Below are positions 16,255 through 24,424 of a stretch of 40,582 nt of DNA, one piece after another. Source of the DNA: Chloroflexota bacterium (lineage in GTDB: Bacteria > Chloroflexota > UBA6077 > JACCZL01); contig JADZEM010000053.1 of assembly GCA_020850535.1 (NCBI GenBank), positions 1 to 40,582 of the forward strand, written 5' to 3'. Below the pieces are notes generated by a model. That model saw only the letters and a program-made list of their open reading frames with translations. It was not told where the DNA came from and made no database searches. The stretch's first letter is position 1. Each line of letters begins with the position of its first letter. The position numbers were made by a program, and so were the translations under genes.

Positions 16255-17175
16255 CTAGCTCGCTGCCGGTCGTCGAACGATCATGGCGATCCAGTCGCCC
16301 TCGCCGCGCGTCTCGACGTACTCCCACCCGGCTGCTTCGTAGGTAGCCCGCACATCATCTGCCGCGGTGGCCAGGATGCCCGAAAGCACCGCCTGACCGC
16401 CCGGCCTGATGGCGTCGCGCAGGCCCGCTGAGGCGTTCTTGAGGATGAACGTGCTGATGTTCGCGGCGATTGCGTCGAACGGGGCGCCCGGGACCGGCAC
16501 ACCCGGCTCGACGGTCCCCTTGCGGATCCGGATCTTCCGAGCCACCTTGTTCCGTCGGGCGTTCTCCTGCGCCACCTCGACGGCGATGGCGTCCACGTCA
16601 ATCGCCTCGATCCTCTTCGCGCCCAGGAGGGCCGCCGCTATCGAGAGAATGGCCGAGCCGCACCCGAAGTCGAAGACGTTGTCGTCGGGCTGGACGAGGT
16701 CTTCGAGCGCCGCGAGGCACATCCGGGTCGTCGGATGCAGGCCGGTCCCGAACGCCATCCCCGGGTCGAGGCGGATCACCAGATCCTGCGGCTCGCGGGC
16801 GCGTCGTCGCCAGGACGGCACGATCACCAGTCGCTTCCCCACGCGATGCGGGAAGAAGAAGCGCTTCCAGGATGTCGCCCAGTCCTCTTCGGCGATCACC
16901 TTGACCTGGAGCGGCTCGACATGCCGGAGCCGCCCGAGGTGCCACGCCGCCTCTTCGAGCAGCCGTCGCTTCTCCTCGGCCTCTTCGTCCAGGGGGATGT
17001 ACGTCTTGACGACCACGTTGCGATTCGGGTCGATCCAGCCGCCGTCCTGATCTGGCGATTGCAGCACCGGTTGATCGATGGCGACACCCCGTCCCCACCG
17101 CCCGAAGACCTCGGCAACGGCGTCCGCGGCCTCCGGCTCGGAGACGCTGCTCAACTCTAACCAGCTTTCAGGCAT
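16255..17175 (-). CDS. prmA: Ribosomal protein L11 methyltransferase
   Basis: 306 residues. PrmA trimethylates several amino groups of ribosomal protein L11. The N-terminal substrate-binding domain opens WLELSSVSEPEAADAVAEVF. The central linker has WKRFFFPHRVGKRLVIVPSW. The SAM-binding Rossmann fold is clear (DPGMAFGTGLHPTTRMCL; VFDFGCGSAILSIAAALLGA), with the family's catalytic-loop stretch IAANISTFILKNA in place of the common NILANP. It lies 76 bp downstream of dnaJ, a pairing seen in many bacteria, and 20 bp upstream of rsmE. The gap to dnaJ carries two short GGCCCTCAC repeats and no gene. Confidence 0.93.
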   Translation of the reverse strand: MPESWLELSSVSEPEAADAVAEVFGRWGRGVAIDQPVLQSPDQDGGWIDPNRNVVVKTYIPLDEEAEEKRRLLEEAAWHLGRLRHVEPLQVKVIAEEDWATSWKRFFFPHRVGKRLVIVPSWRRRAREPQDLVIRLDPGMAFGTGLHPTTRMCLAALEDLVQPDDNVFDFGCGSAILSIAAALLGAKRIEAIDVDAIAVEVAQENARRNKVARKIRIRKGTVEPGVPVPGAPFDAIAANISTFILKNASAGLRDAIRPGGQAVLSGILATAADDVRATYEAAGWEYVETRGEGDWIAMIVRRPAAS

Positions 17176-17251
17176 GGTGACTCCATGGCATGGAGGCCCT
17201 CACTCAACGGTGGGAATGGCCCTCACCCCCCGACCGCTGGAGCACAACCAG

Positions 17252-18439
<1,188 letters not shown>

Positions 18440-18465
18440 TCATCTCGTCGTGCTGCATCGACTGA

Positions 18466-19119
18466 TTATGATGCCACAGGGGCGTCGTCGGTTCCCGATG
18501 TTTCGCCGCCTTCGGCAGGCTCACCATTCGGATCGGCAGGCTCACCATTCGGAGCGGATGCGGTGGCCGCCGCCGGCGGCCCGACCTTGACCATCGTGGG
18601 GCGCAACACGCGCTCCTGGAAGGTGTACCCGCGCTGCAGCTCCTGCACGACCACGAGCGTGTCGCTGCCCTCCGCGCCCTCGTCGCGCAGGACCGCCTCA
18701 TGGTGGTACGGGTCGAACTCCTGGCCGAGCGCGTCGATCGGAGCCAGGCCGCGCGCCTGCATCAGCGCGAACAGCTTCTGCCCGATCATGTAGACGCCCT
18801 CGATCCAGGTGAACGTGCGGAAGTCGCTGGGCAGCACCTGGAACGCCCGCTCGAAGTCGTCGATGACGCGGAGCAGCTCCAGGGCCATCGCGCCCTCGGC
18901 CTGCTTGCTCAGGTCGGCTTTCTCCTGGTCGGTGCGCCGCTTCCAGTTCTGGAAGTCGGCGGCGGAGCGCTGCCAGTTCGAGTGGTAGCGGTCGGCCCGC
19001 TCGCGGGCGTCGGCCAGCTCCTGCTCGAGCTGGGCGATCTTCGCCTCAGCGGCGGCCAGGGCGTCCTGCGGGGCCGTGTCAGGCGCACCGCTGTCGGTCG
19101 TGTTCGGGTCAGTGGACAT
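18466..19119 (-). CDS. grpE: Nucleotide exchange factor GrpE
   Basis: 217 residues. GrpE releases ADP from DnaK. It has a long N-terminal coiled coil (AAAEAKIAQLEQELADARER through FQNWKRRTDQEKADLSKQAE), a four-helix dimer region (LELLRVIDDFERAFQVLP) and the beta-wing ending in GYTFQERVLRPTMVKVG. The C-terminus has an extra acidic, Pro/Gly-rich tail of about 35 residues holding a 7-residue duplication, PNGEPAD/PNGEPAE, which is a 21-bp tandem repeat in the DNA near 18516-18557. It starts 3 bp after hrcA. Confidence 0.94.
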   Translation of the reverse strand: MSTDPNTTDSGAPDTAPQDALAAAEAKIAQLEQELADARERADRYHSNWQRSAADFQNWKRRTDQEKADLSKQAEGAMALELLRVIDDFERAFQVLPSDFRTFTWIEGVYMIGQKLFALMQARGLAPIDALGQEFDPYHHEAVLRDEGAEGSDTLVVVQELQRGYTFQERVLRPTMVKVGPPAAATASAPNGEPADPNGEPAEGGETSGTDDAPVAS

Positions 19120-19122
19120 CGT

Positions 19123-20244
19123 CTAGTTCCTGTGATCCGGCCCGTTGTCCGGGTCGGTTGGTCGTGTCGCGGCGTCGGCTGCGGAGGCCGTGCGTCCGGT
19201 CGGCTTGTCGCCGTTGGAGATGGCGTCCGAGACCAGCAGGTCCAGCAGGTCGCCGATGAAGCCGACCATTGCCACGGCCCGCCAGTACGCCATACGAGTC
19301 GGCCCGAGCACGCACAGCACACCCTGCACGTCCGTGCCTGCGCCGTAGCGGGCCAGCACGGCGCTCGTCTCGCGCATCTCTTCCAGCGGATGCTCGGTGC
19401 CGATGATGACCTGCACACCGCTGCCGTGCAGCGCCTGCGACAGCAGCTGCCCGAGCATCTGGCTGCGCTCCAGCACCTGCACCAGCGGGACAGCTTTCTG
19501 GCTGTAGGTGAACTCGGGCTGGCTGAGGATGTGGCCGAGGCCCTCGTAGTACACGTCCTCGAACGCCAGCTCGTCGGCGTGCTCCAGGATGCGGGCGACG
19601 GCCACGGCAGCCTGCCGCTCGACCTGCCGATCCGGCGCATCCAGGGTCGCCGCGAGCAAGCTCACCTCGTCAGAAGCCTTGTCGTCGAGCAGGGCCGTCA
19701 GATAGTTGCCGACCCGGTCCAGGGCGTCGCGGTCGCAGGCCTGCTCCAGGTGCAGCACCTGCTGGCGTACGCCGCCGGAATGGAGCAGCACCGTCACCAG
19801 CGCCACGGTGTCCTGGACCCAGACCAGCGCCACCCGGCGCACCCGCGCCCGGGCGGAGGTCAATGGCGTGACCACGGCGGCCGACTGCACGGCGTTCGCC
19901 AGGACCGAGGATGCCAGATGCGCCCAGCGGTCCACGTCCGGCTCGACCTGGTGGAACTGGTGGCGGATCATCCGCTGCTCGCCGGCCGGCGGCCCCTCGT
20001 GCTCCATCAGGTGCTCGACGAAGAAGCGGTACCCCACGTCGGTCGGGACGCGGCCCGCCGAGGTGTGCGGATGGGAGATCAGCCCGAGCTCTTCGAGCTG
20101 CGACAGCTCATTGCGGACGGTGGCCGAGCTGACGGACGGCTCATAGCGCCGCACGATGACCTCGGACGAGACCGGCGTGGCCGACCGGACGTACTCCTCG
20201 ACCACGTGCTTGAGCATGCGCCGCCGTCGGGTCGTGATCTCCAC
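19123..20244 (-). CDS. hrcA: Heat-inducible transcription repressor HrcA
   Basis: 373 residues. HrcA binds CIRCE and represses heat-shock operons, and itself depends on GroEL for folding. The N-terminal winged helix is clear (RRRMLKHVVEEYVRSATPVS; SSATVRNELSQLEELGLISH; PHTSAGRVPTDVGYRFFVEH). The GAF-like core follows, with VQVIIGTEHPLEEMRETSAV and the C-terminal LGPTRMAYWRAVAMVGFIGD. A 30-residue low-complexity tail extends beyond the usual end. A perfect CIRCE lies 61 bp upstream of the ATG, so the hrcA-grpE-dnaJ operon should be autoregulated. Confidence 0.95.
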   Translation of the reverse strand: MEITTRRRRMLKHVVEEYVRSATPVSSEVIVRRYEPSVSSATVRNELSQLEELGLISHPHTSAGRVPTDVGYRFFVEHLMEHEGPPAGEQRMIRHQFHQVEPDVDRWAHLASSVLANAVQSAAVVTPLTSARARVRRVALVWVQDTVALVTVLLHSGGVRQQVLHLEQACDRDALDRVGNYLTALLDDKASDEVSLLAATLDAPDRQVERQAAVAVARILEHADELAFEDVYYEGLGHILSQPEFTYSQKAVPLVQVLERSQMLGQLLSQALHGSGVQVIIGTEHPLEEMRETSAVLARYGAGTDVQGVLCVLGPTRMAYWRAVAMVGFIGDLLDLLVSDAISNGDKPTGRTASAADAATRPTDPDNGPDHRN

Positions 20245-20304
20245 GCGTCCTGCTCCAAGTGAACACCTCGGCGAGCCGCTGCAGCAGCCGGCCGCTGTGG
20301 CAGG

Positions 20305-20331
20305 TTAGCACTCATCCGCTGAGAGTGCTAA
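20305..20331 (-). promoter_or_regulatory. CIRCE operator (HrcA binding site)
   Basis: TTAGCACTC (20305-20313) and GAGTGCTAA (20323-20331) form the perfect 9-9-9 CIRCE inverted repeat. It lies between the hrcA promoter and its start codon, where bound HrcA would block early transcription of the heat-shock run. Confidence 0.96.
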
Positions 20332-20348
20332 CGCTGACTGGTACTGTA

Positions 20349-20378
20349 GCTATAGCATCGGTTTCGGGAGCGTGTCAA
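20349..20378 (-). promoter_or_regulatory. Housekeeping-type promoter of the hrcA operon
   Basis: On the minus strand a perfect TTGACA (20378-20373) is followed after 18 bp by TATAGC (20354-20349). The transcription start would fall about 20342, some 10 bp before CIRCE. A mobile-element-like repeat ends only 19 bp upstream of the -35. Confidence 0.65.
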
Positions 20379-20397
20379 TACGGTCCGGGCCTGCCGC

Positions 20398-20611
20398 AGG
20401 GCGATTGCAGGTTGGGCGGGTCGTGCAGCGTGTCGGGGCTTGAAAGCCCCGCCTACCATCCTGCAGTCGCTTCGCGACGCTCCCGTCTCGCCCATCGACG
20501 GTGTTCCCGGCGTCCGTCGCGCAGCGACGGCATGACTGTAGGCGGGGGTTTCAACCCCCGACTGCGCGTCGCATGGCGTTGCGGGAACATCCCCGAACGT
20601 GCAATCGCCCT
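20398..20611. repeat. Palindromic MITE-like repeat, copy B (complete)
   Basis: 214 bp bounded by AGGGCGATTGCA (20398-20409) and its exact inverse TGCAATCGCCCT (20600-20611). Inside, the left arm carries GGGGCTTGAAAGCCCC then GCCTACCATCCTGCAGTCGC; the right arm carries the inverse blocks GCGCAGCGACGG and GTAGGCGGGGGTTTCAACCC. The whole could fold into one long hairpin. No coding capacity. It fills most of the region between the hrcA promoter and the EamA gene; 20612-20747 beyond it shows no gene or clear site. Confidence 0.85.
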
Positions 20612-20747
20612 GGGGCCGCCCGAGCCGTGTTCGGGGGATGCGTGCTACCCTCCCGCTCAGCATGGTTGAGTTCAGGCGACGATTCGGCGCTGACGGCGTC
20701 CTGCGCGCGATAGGCGGGTTCACACCCGTGCCGGCGACGTGGCCCCG

Positions 20748-21659
20748 ATGAGCGCGGCGCCGGTGCACGCTCCGTCGACACGGCCCGATCTGATGACGGT
20801 GCTCGCGCTGGTCGGCGCGACCGCCGGCTGGGGCGTCGGCTCGACGGCGACCCGTCTCGCCGTGGCCGAGCTGCCGCCACTGACGCTGACCTGCCTGCGG
20901 TTCGGCTCGGGGGCGCTGCTGCTGCTCGCGCTGCTGTGGTGGCGCGGGCAGACGCACGGACTGCCGGCCCGGCGCGCCTGGGGAGCGTTGCTGATCCTGG
21001 GCCTGCTGGGCGTGACGCTCTTCGGCGCGCTGATGACCGTGGGCCTCCAGTGGACCGGCGCGGCCGAGGGGACGCTGATCCAGGGCCTCAGCCCGCTGTT
21101 CACGCTGGCGTTCGCGTCGATCTTCGCGGGCGAGCGCGCGCGCCGCAACCAGGTGTTCGGGGCGTTGCTGGCGTTTTCGGGGCTGGCGACGATCCTCCTC
21201 AACGAGTTGGCGGCCTGGAGCGCCGGCGGTCAGCGACTGTTCGGGGATGTCATCCTGATCGGCTCGTCGCTCTGCTGGGCCGGCTACAACGTGGCCGTGC
21301 GGATGACGGCCGATCGGGTCAACCTGGGCGAGTCGAGCGCCTACGCGCTGCTGATCGGAACGGCCCTGCTGACGCCGTTTGCGCTGCTGGAGCCGCCGCG
21401 CACGCCGCTGCTCCAGATGTCGGCCTGGGGCTGGATCGGGCTGCTCTACCTGATGGTGGTATCGACCTGTCTGGCGTACATCTGGTGGAACGCTGGCATC
21501 CGGAAGATCGGCGCGGGGCGGGCGGCGATGTTCAGCTTCATTGCGCCGGTGGCCGCGATGGTCTCGGCCATTCCCGTGCTGGGCGAGTGGCCAGGGCCGT
21601 CGCAGCTGGTGGGCGGCGGCCTGATCCTGGCGGGACTGTACCTTGCCAATCGGCGGTAG
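20748..21659 (+). CDS. EamA-family (drug/metabolite transporter superfamily) permease
   Basis: 303 residues from the ATG at 20748 (a GTG three codons earlier is possible). It consists of ten hydrophobic segments in two EamA repeats. The first repeat opens VLALVGATAGWGVGSTATRL and includes LTLTCLRFGSGALLLLALLW and GLQWTGAAEGTLIQGLSPLF. The second opens GDVILIGSSLCWAGYNVAVR and ends ISAIP-like VLGEWPGPSQLVGGGLILAG. Members export or import small metabolites such as amino acids; the cargo cannot be told. It is monocistronic as far as can be seen, starting 136 bp after a palindromic repeat and transcribed away from hrcA. Confidence 0.9.
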   Translation: MSAAPVHAPSTRPDLMTVLALVGATAGWGVGSTATRLAVAELPPLTLTCLRFGSGALLLLALLWWRGQTHGLPARRAWGALLILGLLGVTLFGALMTVGLQWTGAAEGTLIQGLSPLFTLAFASIFAGERARRNQVFGALLAFSGLATILLNELAAWSAGGQRLFGDVILIGSSLCWAGYNVAVRMTADRVNLGESSAYALLIGTALLTPFALLEPPRTPLLQMSAWGWIGLLYLMVVSTCLAYIWWNAGIRKIGAGRAAMFSFIAPVAAMVSAIPVLGEWPGPSQLVGGGLILAGLYLANRR

Positions 21660-21781
21660 CGTCCCTGACGGTCACGCCGGCGCGGTCACGCCGCCGTGCG
21701 CCCACTGACAGGCGCGCCCGTTCCCGCGGTACCATCCGCGCGGCGGTCTGACGGCCGCGACGGAGCCCGGGAGAGCTACCT

Positions 21782-22618
21782 GTGAACGTTGAACTGTTGC
21801 GGCGCTCGGCAAGGGCCGCCGCCGTCGCCCTTGGCGTTGCGATCCTGACCGGTATGAGCGTCGCGCCGCCGCTGGCGGGCGCGCAGGAACCCGCGCCTAC
21901 CCCGAAGCCGGCGGCGACGAAGCCTGCGGAGAAGCCTGCCGCTGCCGCCAAGCCGGCCGCCTTCGACCCTACGCTGCCGACGCCGCCAGAGGTCACCGGT
22001 GGCGTCTTCCAGAACAGCCTCGCCAACGCCGACATCCTGCCGTCCGGCCGGTGCTTTGGTGGTCGGTCGCACGGGGAGGCGGTGGACGAGGGATTCAAGG
22101 TCACCGTTGGCGGGCGCTGCGTCGAGTCGGCGGAGACGGCTGAGCTGGCGCTGCCGGCGCGCGGCGTGAGCATCGGCGACGGCGACCTCGCCATGGACGT
22201 CAAGGCGGTAGCTGGCGCACAGCGGGCGCAGGTGACGGTCTACCTTCGCAATCAGCCCGGCAAACTGGCCGGCGTCACGGTCAATCTCGCCAGTGGCGAG
22301 GCGAAGGTCTTCACGCTGATCGACGGCAACATGAACGTCGTCGCGTCGCGGACGGATATCGGCGGGCTGGCGACGCCGACCGACTGGAACCGGCTCGGGC
22401 TGCGGGTGCGCGGCGGCGAGCTCTGGCTGCTCCTCAACGACGATCCGATCCTCTACGCCGCCGACGTGCTGACCGACGTGGGCGGCGCGGGTGTCCGGCT
22501 GCTCCGCGAGGGCAACCCCGACGACGAGGATGAGACGGCGGTCGTCTTCCGAGACCTGACGCTGTCAACGGTGGCCGGCGGCGGCGATGGCCGCGCCCCA
22601 GCCTACAACCAGCCGTAG
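21782..22618 (+). CDS. Secreted protein with laminin-G/ConA-like C-terminal domain
   Basis: 278 residues, GTG start with a weak GGGAGAG upstream. The signal peptide spans about 1-35 (AAAVALGVAILTGMSVAPPL, cleavage likely after AGA). A linker of about 25 residues is made of Pro/Lys/Ala units (PTPKPAATKPAEKPAAAAKP). The remaining 200 residues are a beta-rich domain: GDLAMDVKAVAGAQRAQVTV, AKVFTLIDGNMNVVASRTDI, NRLGLRVRGGELWLLLNDDP and ETAVVFRDLTLSTV. This order of strands is like laminin-G/DUF1080-type concanavalin folds that bind or process sugars. No catalytic residues are recognisable. The neighbouring convergent gene at 22975 has a similar C-terminal domain. Confidence 0.65.
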   Translation: MNVELLRRSARAAAVALGVAILTGMSVAPPLAGAQEPAPTPKPAATKPAEKPAAAAKPAAFDPTLPTPPEVTGGVFQNSLANADILPSGRCFGGRSHGEAVDEGFKVTVGGRCVESAETAELALPARGVSIGDGDLAMDVKAVAGAQRAQVTVYLRNQPGKLAGVTVNLASGEAKVFTLIDGNMNVVASRTDIGGLATPTDWNRLGLRVRGGELWLLLNDDPILYAADVLTDVGGAGVRLLREGNPDDEDETAVVFRDLTLSTVAGGGDGRAPAYNQP

Positions 22619-22673
22619 CCTGGTGGTCTGTCAGTCGTGAACGACCGGGGTGGACCCATGCCGATGCTTCCCT

Positions 22674-22876
22674 CGTCATCCCGAGCGACGTGAGGCTGCT
22701 CCCGTCACCGTCATCCCGAGCGACGTGAGCTTGCGAACGCAGTCGAGGGATCTTCCCCATCGTGGTGGCGTAAGGAAGATCCCTTCGCTCGTTCCTCGCT
22801 TCGGTCGGGATGACAGAGTGGTGGTCGTGCCTCGCGTAGCTTGCCCTGAGCCTGCCGAATGGGGTCGGGATGACGA
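22674..22876. repeat. GTCATCCC dispersed repeat cluster with internal hairpin
   Basis: CGTCATCCCGAGCGACGTGA occurs twice in direct order (starting 22674 and 22709). The unit then continues through GGGATCTTCC (22747-22756), which is repeated inverted as GGAAGATCCC (22774-22783), into an inverted arm ending GGTCGGGATGAC (to about 22814). A last GGTCGGGATGAC lies near 22864-22875. This is the intergenic repeat type that produces false SRPKRGTSEGI-like ORFs in many genomes. It occupies most of the 356-bp gap between two convergent genes (22619-22974); no gene is present there. Confidence 0.75.
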
Positions 22877-22974
22877 CGGGCGCTGAGCGACCCGTGGGGC
22901 GACCCCCGCTCGACCTCTCACAGAATCGGGCGGGGGACAAGCCCCTGCGCCACGTCGGCGGCCTTGCGACGTTG

Positions 22975-24051
22975 TCAGCCCTCGGTCGGCGTCGTGATGA
23001 TGATGTTGTCGAAGCTCACCACCGGCGGCGGGCCGAACGCGATCGCGCCGATGCCGATGCGCCCCTTGGCGATGGCGGTGTCCTTCAGGTCGAACACGTC
23101 CTCGCCGTTGACGTTGACGCGAATCTCGTCCTGGAAGCAGCGGACCACGACGCGGTTTACACCGCCGCTGGTGTCCACGGCGCTGGACTCCTGCCAGCCG
23201 GTGTTGCCGGTCGTCTCGCCGTTCACGATCTTCATCAGCAGGACTTTGCCGTCCTTGGCATCGACGGCCAGCGAGTAGGTGTTGTTGTTGTCCACGTGGC
23301 GGAAGAAGACACGGAAGCCAGCGTCCACCTGGTTGGCAACGCGGGCGTCCATGGTCATCGTGAAGTCGGTGACCTCGGGGCCGAAGCCCGTCCACCACGC
23401 CTGCGATGGATCCTCGGGCGTCCCAGGGATCTTCATCTTGATGGTGTAGCGGCCGCCTTCCTCGCTGTGCGTGGCGAACTCGGTGTCGCCTTCCGTCGCG
23501 GCCTTCGAGCCCTCGCGGAACTCGCTGGTGAACAGGATGTCCGGGATCTTGGAGCCAGGATAGGTCAGCGAGCGGAACAGGCGATAGGGCTGGCCCGGGC
23601 TGAAGCCGCCAGCCTTGGAGTGGACGAAGATGTAGTACGCACCCGGGATGTTGACCGTCGTGTCGATGACCTGGGCGCCGTTCGCACCGGGCGCGGATGT
23701 GGCGATCTCGTCGCCGTTCCAGTCGGCCAGGAACAACTCGTAGGCGGCGGGCATCTCTGGCATCTCGACGTGGACATCGGTGTTGAAGTCCAGCACTTCG
23801 ATGCGGTAGGCGTCTACGTCCCTCGCGGACGAGATGTAGCCGGCCGCGTCTGAGCTGGGGCCGAGATAGCAGGCGTTCTGGAACGAGTCGTTCGGCTCGG
23901 GGCAAGGGTCACCTTGCGCGGCCGGTCCGAGGATCGGCGCGGTGCCGGCGGTCCAGCCGGCCGCCGAAGCCGGAACGCTGGTGAACGGAGAGAGCGCAGG
24001 CAGGATCGCGAGCGCGGTGGCAACCGTCGCTCGGGCCAGTCGAGACCACAT
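22975..24051 (-). CDS. Secreted protein with PPC-like and laminin-G-like domains
   Basis: 358 residues, started at the ATG at 24051 because GGAGG lies 7 nt upstream; an ATG 27 bp earlier lacks such a site. A signal peptide covers about 1-32 (ATVATALAILPALSPFTSVP, cleavage after ASA). Residues about 45-150 resemble the bacterial pre-peptidase C-terminal domain: CPEPNDSFQNACYLG, DVDAYRIEVLDFNTDVHVEM and PGAYYIFVHSKAG. Residues about 175-358 form a laminin-G-like sandwich with DAGFRVFFRHVDNNNTYSLA, NRVVVRCFQDEIRVNVNGED and VVSFDNIIITTP. It was probably an exported binding protein, perhaps for polysaccharide, with no protease domain attached. It is convergent with the secreted gene at 21782, which shares the second domain type. 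Confidence 0.72.
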   Translation of the reverse strand: MWSRLARATVATALAILPALSPFTSVPASAAGWTAGTAPILGPAAQGDPCPEPNDSFQNACYLGPSSDAAGYISSARDVDAYRIEVLDFNTDVHVEMPEMPAAYELFLADWNGDEIATSAPGANGAQVIDTTVNIPGAYYIFVHSKAGGFSPGQPYRLFRSLTYPGSKIPDILFTSEFREGSKAATEGDTEFATHSEEGGRYTIKMKIPGTPEDPSQAWWTGFGPEVTDFTMTMDARVANQVDAGFRVFFRHVDNNNTYSLAVDAKDGKVLLMKIVNGETTGNTGWQESSAVDTSGGVNRVVVRCFQDEIRVNVNGEDVFDLKDTAIAKGRIGIGAIAFGPPPVVSFDNIIITTPTEG

Positions 24052-24168
24052 GGGACGCCTCCTGACAGCAGTGTGCAACCACCCGAGCAGGCGAACTGTC
24101 CGTTGGGCGACAGTCCGCCTGTCGGATGTGAAACGGTCAAATCGAGAAACGGTTCGCGGGAGAGGACG

Positions 24169-24383
24169 AGGGCGATTGCATGTTCATTGGTGTACCCGAA
24201 GCATCATGGAACGGTCGGTCGGGGACTGAAGTCCCCGCCTACCGTCATTCAGTCGCTGCGCGACGGCCGTCAGGAACGGCCGGCACTGGTGCGACTGGAG
24301 CGTCGCGCAGCGACTGAATGACGGTAGGCGGGGCTTTCAAGCTCCGACGAGGCGGCACGACGACATCAACATGCAATCGCCCT
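24169..24383. repeat. Palindromic MITE-like repeat, copy C (complete, perfect termini)
   Basis: 215 bp bounded by a perfect 16-bp terminal inverted repeat: AGGGCGATTGCATGTT (24169-24184) and AACATGCAATCGCCCT (24368-24383). The inner arms are also inverted: CCCCGCCTACCGTCATTCAG followed by TCGCTGCGCGACG on the left is the exact reverse complement of the right arm. The direct repeat GGGAGAGGAC flanks the element (24158-24167 and 24385-24394), one base outside each end, as a target-site duplication would. No ORF. The rest of the 24052-24424 gap holds nothing I recognise. Confidence 0.88.
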
Positions 24384-24424
24384 GGGGAGAGGACACGAGG
24401 GCTCGCACGCGACCGAAATCGATG

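Noticed and set aside
20259-20957. ORFs on both strands across the hrcA-eamA gap
   Set aside because: They are produced by the palindromic repeat and lack Shine-Dalgarno sequences and any recognisable family.
22676-23905. Minus-strand ORF of 409 codons ending in a TSEGI-like tail
   Set aside because: It is the shadow of the secreted PPC/laminin-G gene on the same strand in another frame, running out through the GTCATCCC repeats.
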